From assembly GCA_002407675.1 (NCBI GenBank), contig DHNW01000010.1, forward strand, positions 137,336 to 201,335: DNA of 64,000 bases. The letters run 5' to 3'. Every line of letters begins with the position of its first letter. The first letter of the stretch is position 1. The notes beneath the pieces were generated by a model. The model worked only from the letters and a program-made list of their open reading frames with translations, searched no databases and was not told the DNA's origin. This document shows, one piece after another, positions 27,105 through 34,907 of this stretch. Both the position numbers and the translations under genes were made by a program. Source of the DNA: Ruminococcaceae bacterium UBA5406 (GTDB lineage: Bacteria; Bacillota; Clostridia; Oscillospirales; Acutalibacteraceae).

Positions 27105-27160
27105 AAAAAACAAGACCTCCTGCATGATTTTATGATAATTTTTAGAAAAAATATCTAAAC

Positions 27161-27188
27161 ATTAAAAAGACCGGTTTAACAACCGGTC
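27161..27188 (-). terminator. Expression-platform terminator of the lysine riboswitch
   Basis: Perfect hairpin arms GACCGGTT/AACCGGTC (27169-27188) followed on the - strand by a U tract (27161-27168), 57 bases before asd. With the aptamer directly upstream, it is the transcription-termination switch. Confidence 0.9.
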
Positions 27189-27239
27189 ATCATAGAAGAT
27201 GGTTTCAAAGGAACAGCCGAAAGCCAAATACAGGCAATG

Positions 27240-27412
27240 ACTGTCGATAGCGCTCCACCATACAAATGATGACAGTTGAAATGCTGTTTGCAGAACAACC
27301 AGACGTCCGCTTGCCGATAAACGATGTCTTCGGCAGATTCCCCTTTTTCTGCCGGTCACAGGCTTCGGCAGCCTCACAGCAGTTATTTATGAAATCCGCG
27401 CCTCTATCTCCA
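27240..27412 (-). promoter_or_regulatory. Lysine riboswitch (L-box)
   Basis: Reading the - strand, the conserved L-box blocks appear in order: AGATAGAGGCGCGGATTTCA (near 27410-27391), GAGGCTGCCGAAGCC, AAGGGGAATCTGCCGAAGAC, CTGGTTG, and TGGAGCGCTATCGAC (near 27257-27243). The first and last blocks pair through GATAG/CTATC as stem P1. This matches the known lysine aptamer, which represses lysine genes when lysine is bound. Downstream are the terminator at 27161-27188 and asd-dapA-dapB-ACT, exactly the expected regulon. Exact ends are estimated. Confidence 0.93.
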
Positions 27413-27440
27413 TATTATTTAAGTGTATAGATTTAAAATA

Positions 27441-27470
27441 ATAATAACATGTATTGCTATTAGTTGTCAA
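27441..27470 (-). promoter_or_regulatory. Promoter of the lysine operon
   Basis: On the - strand: TTGACA (27470-27465), 18 bases, TATTAT (27446-27441) preceded by TG. It ends about 30 bases before the L-box and overlaps the divergent queA promoter. Confidence 0.75.
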
Positions 27471-27482
27471 TTTATTTATAAT
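27454..27482 (+). promoter_or_regulatory. Promoter of queA-tgt
   Basis: TTGCTA (27454-27459), 17 bases, TATAAT (27477-27482). Its elements interleave with those of the divergent lysine promoter, so the two cannot easily be occupied together. Confidence 0.65.
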
Positions 27483-27506
27483 AGATTGTAGATTAGATTG
27501 TAGATT
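27483..27506 (+). repeat. Tandem 12-mer in the queA leader
   Basis: Two perfect adjacent copies of AGATTGTAGATT (27483-27494 and 27495-27506) just downstream of the queA -10 element. Confidence 0.8.
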
Positions 27507-27539
27507 CAATTGAAATATTCCAAATTAGGAGACGAAATA

Positions 27540-28586
27540 ATGGGACTCGATCTTGATAACCTAAAAAAAAGCGATTTTTACTATGATTTGCCAAAAGAAT
27601 TAATTGCCCAGACACCGGTTGAACCGCGTGATTCTTCACGGCTGATGACCTTAAACAAAAAGACGGGGGAAATTGGGCATAAGCATTTTTTTGATATTTT
27701 GGACTGCCTAAATCCAAATGATTGCCTGGTGTTGAATGATTCCCGTGTCCTTCCTGCAAGATTATACGGCATTAAGGAAGAAACCGGAGCTAAAGTAGAA
27801 TTCCTGCTTTTGAACCACAAGGAAGGGGACATTTGGGAGGTGCTTACCGGACCGGGTCGGCGTGCCAAACCGGGTTCCCGTTTTACTTTCGGTGACGGCC
27901 TGATGAAAGCTGAAGTCTTAAAAATTGTTGAGGATGGCAACCGTTTGGTGCGGTTCTCTTACGATGGCAATTTTTATGAAATTCTGGACAAGATAGGGCA
28001 GATGCCTCTTCCACATTATATTAAAGCGGAACTGAAAGATAATGAACGGTATCAGACTGTATATTCCAGAGAAGTCGGCTCTGCGGCGGCACCGACGGCC
28101 GGTCTTCATTTCACAGAAGAACTTTTGGATAAAATCAAAGCAAAAGGCGTTAAACTTGCGCGCATCACGCTTCATGTTGGTCTTGGCACATTCCGGCCTG
28201 TAACAGTCGAAAAAATTACCGATCATAAGATGCATTCAGAACATTATTATCTTCCTCAGAAGGCGGCCGATATTATTAATGAAACGCGGCAAACGGGCGG
28301 CAGAGTGATTGCGGTTGGCACTACCAGCTGCCGTACCCTGGAAGCCGTTGCTGCAAAAGAAGGGTGCATCCGGGAAAGTGCCGGCTGGACGGATATTTTT
28401 ATCTATCCCGGTTTCCAATTCCGCGCGCTGGACGGTCTGATCACCAATTTTCACCTTCCGGAAAGTACACTGATCATGCTGGTATCTGCTTTGGCCGGTT
28501 ATGACCATATTATGAATGCCTACCGCGTAGCTGTGCAGGAAAAGTATCGCTTTTTCAGCTTTGGCGACGCAATGTTTATTTATTAG
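27540..28586 (+). CDS. queA: S-adenosylmethionine:tRNA ribosyltransferase-isomerase
   Basis: Makes epoxyqueuosine in tRNA by transferring the ribose of SAM to preQ1 at position 34. Family marks: FYYDLPKELIAQTP, SRLMTLNKKTG, LVLNDSRVLPARLYG, PLPHYI, AAPTAGLHFT, LHVGLGTFRPV and TNFHLPESTLIMLV. ATG 27540 follows AGGAG by 8 bases; the track start at 27510 has no ribosome site. The product is 348 residues. It is followed by tgt, the other lineage-defining queuosine gene. Confidence 0.96.
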   Translation: MGLDLDNLKKSDFYYDLPKELIAQTPVEPRDSSRLMTLNKKTGEIGHKHFFDILDCLNPNDCLVLNDSRVLPARLYGIKEETGAKVEFLLLNHKEGDIWEVLTGPGRRAKPGSRFTFGDGLMKAEVLKIVEDGNRLVRFSYDGNFYEILDKIGQMPLPHYIKAELKDNERYQTVYSREVGSAAAPTAGLHFTEELLDKIKAKGVKLARITLHVGLGTFRPVTVEKITDHKMHSEHYYLPQKAADIINETRQTGGRVIAVGTTSCRTLEAVAAKEGCIRESAGWTDIFIYPGFQFRALDGLITNFHLPESTLIMLVSALAGYDHIMNAYRVAVQEKYRFFSFGDAMFIY

Positions 28587-28599
28587 CAATGAAAGTGTG

Positions 28600-29739
28600 G
28601 TGCGCATTACGTTTCGTATCCTAAAGACAGAAGGTTCTGCCCGGCGCGGCGAATTGGTTACCCCGCATGGAACGATCCAGACACCGGCTTTCATGAATGT
28701 AGCTACCTGCGGAGCCATTAAAGGCGCTGTTTCCGCACTGGATTTAAAGAATCTTAAATGCCAGGTTCAGCTTTGCAATACTTATCATCTTCATTTGAGA
28801 CCCGGAGATGAAACAATCCGTAAATTGGGCGGTCTCCAGCACTTTACCCGCTGGGACGGTCCCATTTTAACTGACAGCGGCGGTTTTCAGGTATTTTCTC
28901 TTGCTAAACTGAGAAATATAACTGAAGAGGGTGTCACGTTTTCTTCTCACATTGATGGGCATAAAATTTTTATGGGACCGGAAGAAAGCATGCAGATTCA
29001 GTCCAACCTTGCTTCCACGATTGCCATGGCTTTTGATGAATGCGTTAAGAATCCGGCAGAATATGAATACGCTCGCCGTTCCTGTGAACGAACTGTTCGG
29101 TGGCTGTACCGTTCTAAGAAAGAAATGGTGCGGTTAAATTCGCTCCCCGAAACCCGGAACAGGCATCAAATGCTTTTTGGAATCAATCAGGGCAGCACTT
29201 TTGACGACCTTCGGATTCAGTGTATGCGGCAAATACGCGAAATGGATTTGGATGGATATGCCATTGGCGGATTAGCTGTGGGGGAAAGTGCCGAAGTTAT
29301 GTATCACATTATTGAAACAGTTATTCCTGAAATGCCGGAGGACAAGCCGCGGTATTTGATGGGAGTAGGGACCCCTGGAAATATTTTGGAAGCGGTGAAA
29401 CGCGGCGTAGATATGTTTGACTGTGTGCTTCCAACCAGGAATGCACGGCATGGCCATGTGTTTACATGGGATGGATGCAGAAATATGTTCAATGCTAAAT
29501 ATCAGCTGGATGATGCTCCTCTGGACCCTGCCTGTGATTGTCCGGTTTGCAGAAATTTTAGCAGGGCTTATATTCATCACTTGTTCAAAAGCGGCGAAAT
29601 GCTTGCCATGCGGTTGTGTGTTATGCATAATATATACTTTTTCAATTCGTTTATGGAACAGGTGCGGCAGGCTCTGCAAAATGATTCTTTTTCGGTATTT
29701 TACAGCGATCATATTTTAAAAACAAACCGAAGAATATAA
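28600..29739 (+). CDS. tgt: tRNA-guanine(34) transglycosylase
   Basis: Exchanges guanine 34 for preQ1 in GU(N) tRNAs. TIM barrel with the catalytic Asp region LTDSGGFQVFSL, GGLAVGE, the nucleophile region MFDCVLPTRNARHG, and the zinc site CDCPVCRNFSRAYIHHL...MHN near the C-terminus. It departs from the textbook sequence at FMNVATCGAIKG (usual bacterial form FMPVGTxATVKG). The start is uncertain: GTG 28600 or GTG 28597, both with a poor ribosome site; a TTG at 28561 lies within queA. Product about 379 residues. Confidence 0.92.
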   Translation: MRITFRILKTEGSARRGELVTPHGTIQTPAFMNVATCGAIKGAVSALDLKNLKCQVQLCNTYHLHLRPGDETIRKLGGLQHFTRWDGPILTDSGGFQVFSLAKLRNITEEGVTFSSHIDGHKIFMGPEESMQIQSNLASTIAMAFDECVKNPAEYEYARRSCERTVRWLYRSKKEMVRLNSLPETRNRHQMLFGINQGSTFDDLRIQCMRQIREMDLDGYAIGGLAVGESAEVMYHIIETVIPEMPEDKPRYLMGVGTPGNILEAVKRGVDMFDCVLPTRNARHGHVFTWDGCRNMFNAKYQLDDAPLDPACDCPVCRNFSRAYIHHLFKSGEMLAMRLCVMHNIYFFNSFMEQVRQALQNDSFSVFYSDHILKTNRRI

Positions 29740-29746
29740 GAATAGC

Positions 29747-29775
29747 TTGCAACAATTGTATTTTGTTGATATAAT
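29747..29775 (+). promoter_or_regulatory. Promoter of yajC
   Basis: TTGCAA (29747-29752), exactly 17 bases, TATAAT (29770-29775), 32 bases before the yajC ATG. Confidence 0.7.
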
Positions 29776-29807
29776 CATAACATTAAATGCGGAGGTGTAT
29801 TTGTTAA

Positions 29808-30128
29808 ATGACTTTTTTTCTAGCAGCCTCATCAAATAGTTCAGCTGGCCTGTGGTGGACTATCATTTACATGGTAGCCATATTTGGCATTTTCTATCTC
29901 ATTTTGATTCGCCCTCAGTCAAAGAAGCGGAAAAAAGAAGAAAAAATGAGAAATAGTGTTCAAATCGGCGATAATATAACAACAATTGGCGGCATTGTTG
30001 GAAGAGTAGTGGGAATGAAAGAAAATTCCGAAATCCTTATTATCGAAACCGGCACGGATCGCGCAAAGATGAAAATTAAAAAATGGGCTATCGGCAGTGT
30101 AGACACCATTCACGATGACGCAGGATAA
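29808..30128 (+). CDS. yajC: Preprotein translocase subunit YajC
   Basis: Small single-span inner-membrane protein that joins SecDF in the Sec holo-translocon. The membrane segment is at about 14-34 (WWTIIYMVAIFGIFYLILIR), ending in the family hallmark IRPQSKKRKKEEKM, followed by VQIGDNITTIGGIVGRV. At 106 residues it is typical. GGAGGTG precedes ATG 29808. secD/secF, common next neighbours in Clostridia, are not downstream here. Confidence 0.93.
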   Translation: MTFFLAASSNSSAGLWWTIIYMVAIFGIFYLILIRPQSKKRKKEEKMRNSVQIGDNITTIGGIVGRVVGMKENSEILIIETGTDRAKMKIKKWAIGSVDTIHDDAG

Positions 30129-30212
30129 ACGATAAGTCTTTCTCGTTCGGAATATTTTTTACTCCTTTCGAATATGATTTTGACAGAGGCATGAGAAAGG
30201 AGCGGTTTATCT

Positions 30213-30623
30213 GTGAAAAGTTCCAATTCACTTCGTCAAAAACCGGTTCTGACAGCAGTAAAGGCTATTGTGATAGGGGCTGTGTCCGGAGCAGTTTTAT
30301 GTGCTGTTCTCCTTGCTTTATGCGCGCTGCTGTTTGTTACTGCGGAAAATGTTCCTCAAGATTTTTTGTCTCCTTTTGTTATTGCTGTTTCTGCATTGGG
30401 TTCCTTCTTTGCTGGATTTGTAACAGCCAAAATTCTCAAACAAAGAGGCTTAATTTGCGGCATTTTTTCTGGAATTCTGCTGTTTATTTTATTTCTTGTT
30501 TCTGGAGTTACCGCATCCCATGGAATTGTATCTGCCGAAACCGGAACGAGGTTTTTAGTCATGTTGCTTTCTGGAGGAATAGGCGGGTTAATCTCGGTTA
30601 GCAGAAAGTCAAAACATAAATAA
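30213..30623 (+). CDS. TIGR04086-type membrane protein
   Basis: A 136-residue protein with four predicted membrane segments (about 14-45, 54-75, 80-102, 112-132) and charged ends, of the type annotated as TIGR04086 in Clostridia. It is usually found between yajC and the SCIFF gene, as here, but its role is unknown. Start GTG 30213 follows AAAGGAGCGG. Alternative names such as YrzE-like appear in some annotations. Confidence 0.75.
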   Translation: MKSSNSLRQKPVLTAVKAIVIGAVSGAVLCAVLLALCALLFVTAENVPQDFLSPFVIAVSALGSFFAGFVTAKILKQRGLICGIFSGILLFILFLVSGVTASHGIVSAETGTRFLVMLLSGGIGGLISVSRKSKHK

Positions 30624-30647
30624 AGACTTCCATTCTTTTTAGGGGAG

Positions 30648-30656
30648 TGCTATAAT
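30648..30656 (+). promoter_or_regulatory. Extended -10 element before scfA
   Basis: TGCTATAAT (30648-30656), a full consensus extended -10, 55 bases before scfA. The -35 region (TTCCAT at 30628) is poor, which is tolerated by extended -10 promoters. Confidence 0.55.
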
Positions 30657-30710
30657 AGAATCGGTCATTTTGAACGAGTTTATTTCATAATAGAAAACGG
30701 GGGTTTTACG

Positions 30711-30857
30711 TTGAAACAGATCAGAACACTGAATCAGGCAAATTTAAAAGAGAGTGCTGTAAAGGGTGGCTGTGGTGAATGCCAGGCTTCCTGCCAGTCC
30801 GCCTGCAAAACTTCGTGTACGGTTACCAACCAAAAATGTGAAAATTCCAACCGGTAA
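30711..30857 (+). CDS. scfA: SCIFF ranthipeptide precursor (six cysteines in forty-five residues)
   Basis: A 48-residue peptide with Cys21, Cys24, Cys28, Cys32, Cys36 and Cys43: exactly six cysteines in the C-terminal half, preceded by the leader MKQIRTLNQANLKESA typical of SCIFF. In characterised cases the partner radical SAM enzyme ScfB links a cysteine sulfur to a threonine gamma- or other non-alpha carbon, which defines ranthipeptides. The start is TTG 30711 after a GGGGG tract. ScfB follows after 76 bases. The peptide is nearly universal in Clostridia, and its role (suggested in population behaviour) is unsettled. Confidence 0.95.
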   Translation: MKQIRTLNQANLKESAVKGGCGECQASCQSACKTSCTVTNQKCENSNR

Positions 30858-30933
30858 ATTTTATATTTTTTTTCGTGTAAGGGACAGGGATCTGTCCCTT
30901 CTGTTTTGCTTATTCGTCTTAAGGGAGTATAAA

Positions 30934-32304
30934 ATGATTCATAAGTATTCGTTAAACGGTTACAATATAGTAATGGACACAAATAGCGGAGCGGTACATA
31001 TTTTTGGTGATGTCCCGTTTAAAATGTTGGATTATTTGGATGACCGCGTACCGAACCAACCTCCGAAAAAAATGCTGGATGACCTAAAGGGACAATACAG
31101 TGATGAGATGATCCAGGAAGCCTACGGAGAAATCCTGGAATTATACCAAAAGGGGCAGCTCTTTTCCACCGACGATTACGACAAATTTGCCGCTCTTTTA
31201 CGGAGTGCCCCCATTAAATCCATGTGCCTCAATATTGCCCATGACTGTAATTTGCGATGCACCTATTGTTTTGCGGCCCAGGGAGATTTTGGTGGGCAGC
31301 GGATGCTGATGCCTTTTCACGTTGCTAAATCTGCAATTGATTTTTTAATTCGGCATTCCGGCGCTCGGCATAATCTCGAAGTGGATTTTTTCGGCGGAGA
31401 ACCATTGATGAACTTTGATGTGGTCAGACAAACAGTTGAATATGCACGCAGTATTGAAAAAGAACATCACAAGAATTTTCGATTTACCATTACAACAAAC
31501 GGTATCCTCTTAAATGATGAAAACATTGATTTTATTAATAAAGAAATGTCAAATTGTATTTTATCACTTGACGGCCGCAAAGAGGTAAATGACCGATTCC
31601 GCGTTCGGGTAAATGGCAGCGGCAGTTATGATGCTATTGTACCGAAATTCCAAAAGCTGGTGCAGCGCCGTCCGAAAGATAAAGACTATTACGTGCGTGG
31701 TACTTTTTCAAAATATAACCTTGATTTTACCAAGGACGTTCAGCATATGCTGGATCTCGGTTTTCGAAAGATTTCTGTAGAACCTGTTGTCTCAGATAAG
31801 CGTTTAGATTATGCTATACAAGAAGAAGATTTGCCGCAGGTTTTTAAAGAATATGAACGTTTGTCTCAGTTGGTCATTAAACAGAAAAAAGCCGGTGATG
31901 GTTTCGATTTTTATCATTTTATGATTGATTTAGATCAAGGTCCCTGCGCCATTAAGCGTCTGAGGGGGTGCAGTTGTGGAAATGAATATGTTGCAGTTAC
32001 CCCAACGGGGGATATTTATCCTTGTCATCAATTTGTCGGATATGATGAAATGAAAATGGGTAATGTGCTGAATGATACCATTGATTCAACTATGAAAGAC
32101 CATTTTTCTGCGGTTAATGTATATACAAAACCGGAATGCGTAAAATGCTGGGCAAAATTTTATTGCAGCGGCGGCTGCAATGCAAATAACTGGCAGTACG
32201 AAAAGAGCGTGAATAAACCAAATCACATTTCTTGTCAGTTGGAGAAAAAAAGGATTGAATGTGCCATTATGGTTCAGGCGGCTCTGGCACAGCCAGATAA
32301 ATAG
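30934..32304 (+). CDS. scfB: SCIFF radical SAM thioether maturase
   Basis: Radical SAM/SPASM enzyme that installs thioether crosslinks in ScfA. The radical SAM cluster motif CNLRCTYC places Cys105, Cys109 and Cys112; FFGGEPLMN follows. The SPASM-type auxiliary-cluster cysteines are in RGCSCGNEY, IYPCHQFVGY, CVKCWAKFYCSGGCNANNW and ISCQLE. An N-terminal peptide-binding (RRE-like) region precedes the core. ATG 30934 with AAGGGAG at 30921-30927 gives 456 residues; the longer frame from 30766 overlaps scfA and is rejected. Confidence 0.95.
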   Translation: MIHKYSLNGYNIVMDTNSGAVHIFGDVPFKMLDYLDDRVPNQPPKKMLDDLKGQYSDEMIQEAYGEILELYQKGQLFSTDDYDKFAALLRSAPIKSMCLNIAHDCNLRCTYCFAAQGDFGGQRMLMPFHVAKSAIDFLIRHSGARHNLEVDFFGGEPLMNFDVVRQTVEYARSIEKEHHKNFRFTITTNGILLNDENIDFINKEMSNCILSLDGRKEVNDRFRVRVNGSGSYDAIVPKFQKLVQRRPKDKDYYVRGTFSKYNLDFTKDVQHMLDLGFRKISVEPVVSDKRLDYAIQEEDLPQVFKEYERLSQLVIKQKKAGDGFDFYHFMIDLDQGPCAIKRLRGCSCGNEYVAVTPTGDIYPCHQFVGYDEMKMGNVLNDTIDSTMKDHFSAVNVYTKPECVKCWAKFYCSGGCNANNWQYEKSVNKPNHISCQLEKKRIECAIMVQAALAQPDK

Positions 32305-32329
32305 GAAAGAGCAGATCTGCATAGCTTTA

Positions 32330-32358
32330 ACATAGAAAAGCCGAATCACTCATACAAT
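32330..32358 (+). promoter_or_regulatory. Putative sigma-E (mother-cell) promoter of spoIIM
   Basis: CATACAAT (32351-32358) is a full match to the sigma-E -10 consensus; ACATAGA (32330-32336), 14 bases upstream, carries the ATA core of the sigma-E -35. It lies 30 bases before spoIIM, a sigma-E gene in Bacillus subtilis. Confidence 0.6.
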
Positions 32359-32387
32359 TAATTAGTGTAGTATGAGGAGTGAGATGT

Positions 32388-33044
32388 GTGAGTGTTATTC
32401 TTGTGCCGGCAAAAGTGAAGAAACATTCCGGATATGCTGGCGATTGCAGAAAAGCAATTGCTGTTGCCGCCAGTAAAAATAGGGCGTTAATTCTGCTTTC
32501 AATGATTTTTTTAACCGGAATGGTATTGGGTTCTCTGTATGCAAAAACAGTTGTATTCGAAGCACTGGCCCAAATGGATTTCCTGTTTGCAGGGAATTTT
32601 AAAGCTCGGACAACTCAACCGTTTGTATCAGCTTTTACAGCTTCTTTTGCCTCAGCATTCCTTTTCGTTTTGGCTTGCTTTCTCTGCGGCCTTTCTATGT
32701 GGGGAGCTTTCATGATTCCTCTCATTTTATGTTTTCGCGGATTTGGTTTAGGGTTGACATCGGGATATTTGTATGCTACGTACTTATGGAAAGGTATTCT
32801 TTATAATTTGGTGGTTATCCTGCCAGGTGCTTTTATTTGCTGCCTGTCTATCTTACTGGCAGCCCGAGAGGGGATCCATTTTTCACGTCTGCTTGCGTCG
32901 GGGCAAAGAAAAACCCCGAATGGAACTTCTTCTAGTCTGAAACTTTATATCTTGCATTTTGGCATTATATTGGCTGGAATCTGTTTTGCGGCAGGGATGG
33001 ATTTTTTGCTTACCGTTTGCTTTAGCGGCTTGTTTTCTTTTTAA
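32388..33044 (+). CDS. spoIIM: Stage II sporulation protein M
   Basis: Integral membrane protein of the DMP (SpoIID-SpoIIM-SpoIIP) machine that thins septal peptidoglycan and drives engulfment. The 218-residue product has about five membrane segments and family features including FLTGMVLGSLYA, CFRGFGLGLTSGYL and LPGAFICCLSILLA. GTG 32388 is supported by GAGGAG at about 32374-32379; the start at 32379 is inside that site. A xer-type recombinase follows, as in Bacillus, where spoIIM neighbours the xerD gene ripX. Confidence 0.85.
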   Translation: MSVILVPAKVKKHSGYAGDCRKAIAVAASKNRALILLSMIFLTGMVLGSLYAKTVVFEALAQMDFLFAGNFKARTTQPFVSAFTASFASAFLFVLACFLCGLSMWGAFMIPLILCFRGFGLGLTSGYLYATYLWKGILYNLVVILPGAFICCLSILLAAREGIHFSRLLASGQRKTPNGTSSSLKLYILHFGIILAGICFAAGMDFLLTVCFSGLFSF

Positions 33045-33066
33045 CAATCGAAGGGGAAAGGGCAAA

Positions 33067-33966
33067 ATGAAAGAATATGGTTTGAAATTTCAGCAATACC
33101 TGCGCAATAGGGTATCGAAGAATACTTATGACTCTTATACCCGCGACGTTAAGCAATTTATAGCATTTTTAGAAGAAAAAGGCGTTGAAGATCCCACCAA
33201 CATTTCCGATGGTTTCATTAACCTATTCGTTGAGCGATTGAAGGAATCTCAAAAATCCAATGCTACAGTTGTCCGAAAAATTGCTTCCATCCGTTGCTTT
33301 TATAATTATCTTGTTAGTACAGGACAAGCCCAGGTAAGTCCGGTGAAAAAATCTTTGCATCTTGTTTTAGATAAACAAGCAAAAAAATATCCTCAGATTC
33401 TAACGGGCAGTGAAATCGAATTGCTGTTATCTTTGCCTGATGTTAAAAAAATCAAGGGCTGCCGCGATAAAGCTATGTTAGAGCTCCTTTATGCTACGGG
33501 AATACGTGTTTCAGAACTGATTGAACTCGACATAGAGGATATCAATTTGCAACTGTGTACTCTTTACTGCAACAGAAAAGGAAAATCCGAGCGAATTATT
33601 CCAGTCCATGCCGCAGCTGTGTCGGCTGTTTCAGATTATGTTTCCCGTGTTCGTTCGAAGATGATTGTTCCAGAAGGCGGACAGGCCTTATTTATTAATT
33701 TAAACGGTCGGCGATTAACCCGGCAGGGCTTTTGGAAAATTGTAAAATTCTATTCGCAGCAGGCGCATATATCTAAAAAAATCACTCCACAAACACTACG
33801 TCATTCTTTTGCTTTACATCTACTGGAAAACGGTGCTGATTTGAAAGATATTCAAAAAATGCTTGGCCATGCAGATATTTCATCAACTCAAGTTTATGTG
33901 CATCTGTTAAATGATCATTTTCGGGAAGTTTATAATCAATGCCACCCGAGGGCAAAATTAAATTAG
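33067..33966 (+). CDS. Tyrosine recombinase, XerC/XerD type
   Basis: 299-residue tyrosine recombinase with an N-terminal SAM-like core-binding domain and a catalytic domain carrying ATGIRVSEL (catalytic Arg), LRHSFALHLLENG (HxxR region), GHADISSTQVY and the Tyr nucleophile in VYVHL. Length and lack of an Arm-DNA-binding domain fit chromosome-dimer-resolving Xer rather than a phage integrase. ATG 33067 lies just after GGGAAAGGG; the frame from 32959 overlaps spoIIM. Position after spoIIM parallels B. subtilis ripX (xerD). Confidence 0.88.
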   Translation: MKEYGLKFQQYLRNRVSKNTYDSYTRDVKQFIAFLEEKGVEDPTNISDGFINLFVERLKESQKSNATVVRKIASIRCFYNYLVSTGQAQVSPVKKSLHLVLDKQAKKYPQILTGSEIELLLSLPDVKKIKGCRDKAMLELLYATGIRVSELIELDIEDINLQLCTLYCNRKGKSERIIPVHAAAVSAVSDYVSRVRSKMIVPEGGQALFINLNGRRLTRQGFWKIVKFYSQQAHISKKITPQTLRHSFALHLLENGADLKDIQKMLGHADISSTQVYVHLLNDHFREVYNQCHPRAKLN

Positions 33967-33987
33967 TGAAGTTAGGAGTGATATATT

Positions 33988-34902
33988 TTGGGTTTATTCA
34001 GCTACAATTACGATAGACCAGGCCCCGGGATACGAAAGGATGCCCCGCCTCAAAAAGCAGTACCGCGTTTCTTTTCGATTCTGCAAAGAAAATTTTTTGA
34101 TTTGATTAAACTGAATCTTCTATTTTGTATTCCAGTTGCCATCATTGCTTTTTTAATCTATCTGCTTTCGAAGTTTACTCAGAATTCCATTGTTCTTTCG
34201 CTGCCATTGATTTTTCTATCTCCATTTATTGGTGGATTAACGATTGTGACCAGAAACTATGCTCGAGAAGAACATGCATTTATTCTGTCTGATTTTATCG
34301 ATGGCATAAAAGATAACTGGCGTTCCTTTCTGATAAATGGGATTTTTTGCTACCTAGCTTATCTGATTTTATCTGTTTCGATCCCTTATTATTTTAGCCA
34401 CAGTTCACAAGGAGTTATATATACCGTAGCAGCAGTTATTTGTACCATTATAGCCTCCTTAGTGATTTTTGGTCAATACTATGTACCCGTAATGATTGTG
34501 ACATTTGATTTGAAATATAAACAGATTTTAAAAAATTCTTTCATTTTTTCGATCCTTGGAATTAAGCGGAATCTCTTAGTTACTTTGCTTCTGGCAGTTT
34601 TGTTTTTCGCCATTTATCTTGCACAGGCAATGCTGTTGACGATCATTATTGTCTTTTTATTTTTTATTTTTCTGTTTTTTTCCTATTGTTCGTATTTAAT
34701 CAACTTTGCTGTATATCCGCTCATCGATAAAATGATGATTCAGCCTTATAATAAAAAGCTGGCACAGCAAAATAGTCAGGAAAATGATAAAAATAATGAA
34801 GATCAGAAAGGCGAAGATTCAGAAGAGACAGAAGATTCTGATGAGAACATTTTTAATGATTCCGATTATAATAATAAGGACAACAACGACAACGAAAAAT
34901 AA
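33988..34902 (+). CDS. YesL-like (DUF624) membrane protein
   Basis: 304-residue protein with the DUF624 N-terminus (MGLFSYNYDRPGPGI) and about six membrane segments between residues 45 and 240. The C-terminal 45 residues are a hydrophilic Asp/Glu/Asn-rich tail of low complexity. YesL relatives often sit in sugar-utilisation loci, but none is near, so the role is unknown. The start is TTG 33988, 14 bases after a GGAGTGA site. It converges with the second Xer gene, the two stops being only a few bases apart. Confidence 0.75.
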   Translation: MGLFSYNYDRPGPGIRKDAPPQKAVPRFFSILQRKFFDLIKLNLLFCIPVAIIAFLIYLLSKFTQNSIVLSLPLIFLSPFIGGLTIVTRNYAREEHAFILSDFIDGIKDNWRSFLINGIFCYLAYLILSVSIPYYFSHSSQGVIYTVAAVICTIIASLVIFGQYYVPVMIVTFDLKYKQILKNSFIFSILGIKRNLLVTLLLAVLFFAIYLAQAMLLTIIIVFLFFIFLFFSYCSYLINFAVYPLIDKMMIQPYNKKLAQQNSQENDKNNEDQKGEDSEETEDSDENIFNDSDYNNKDNNDNEK

Positions 34903-34907
34903 TGAAA

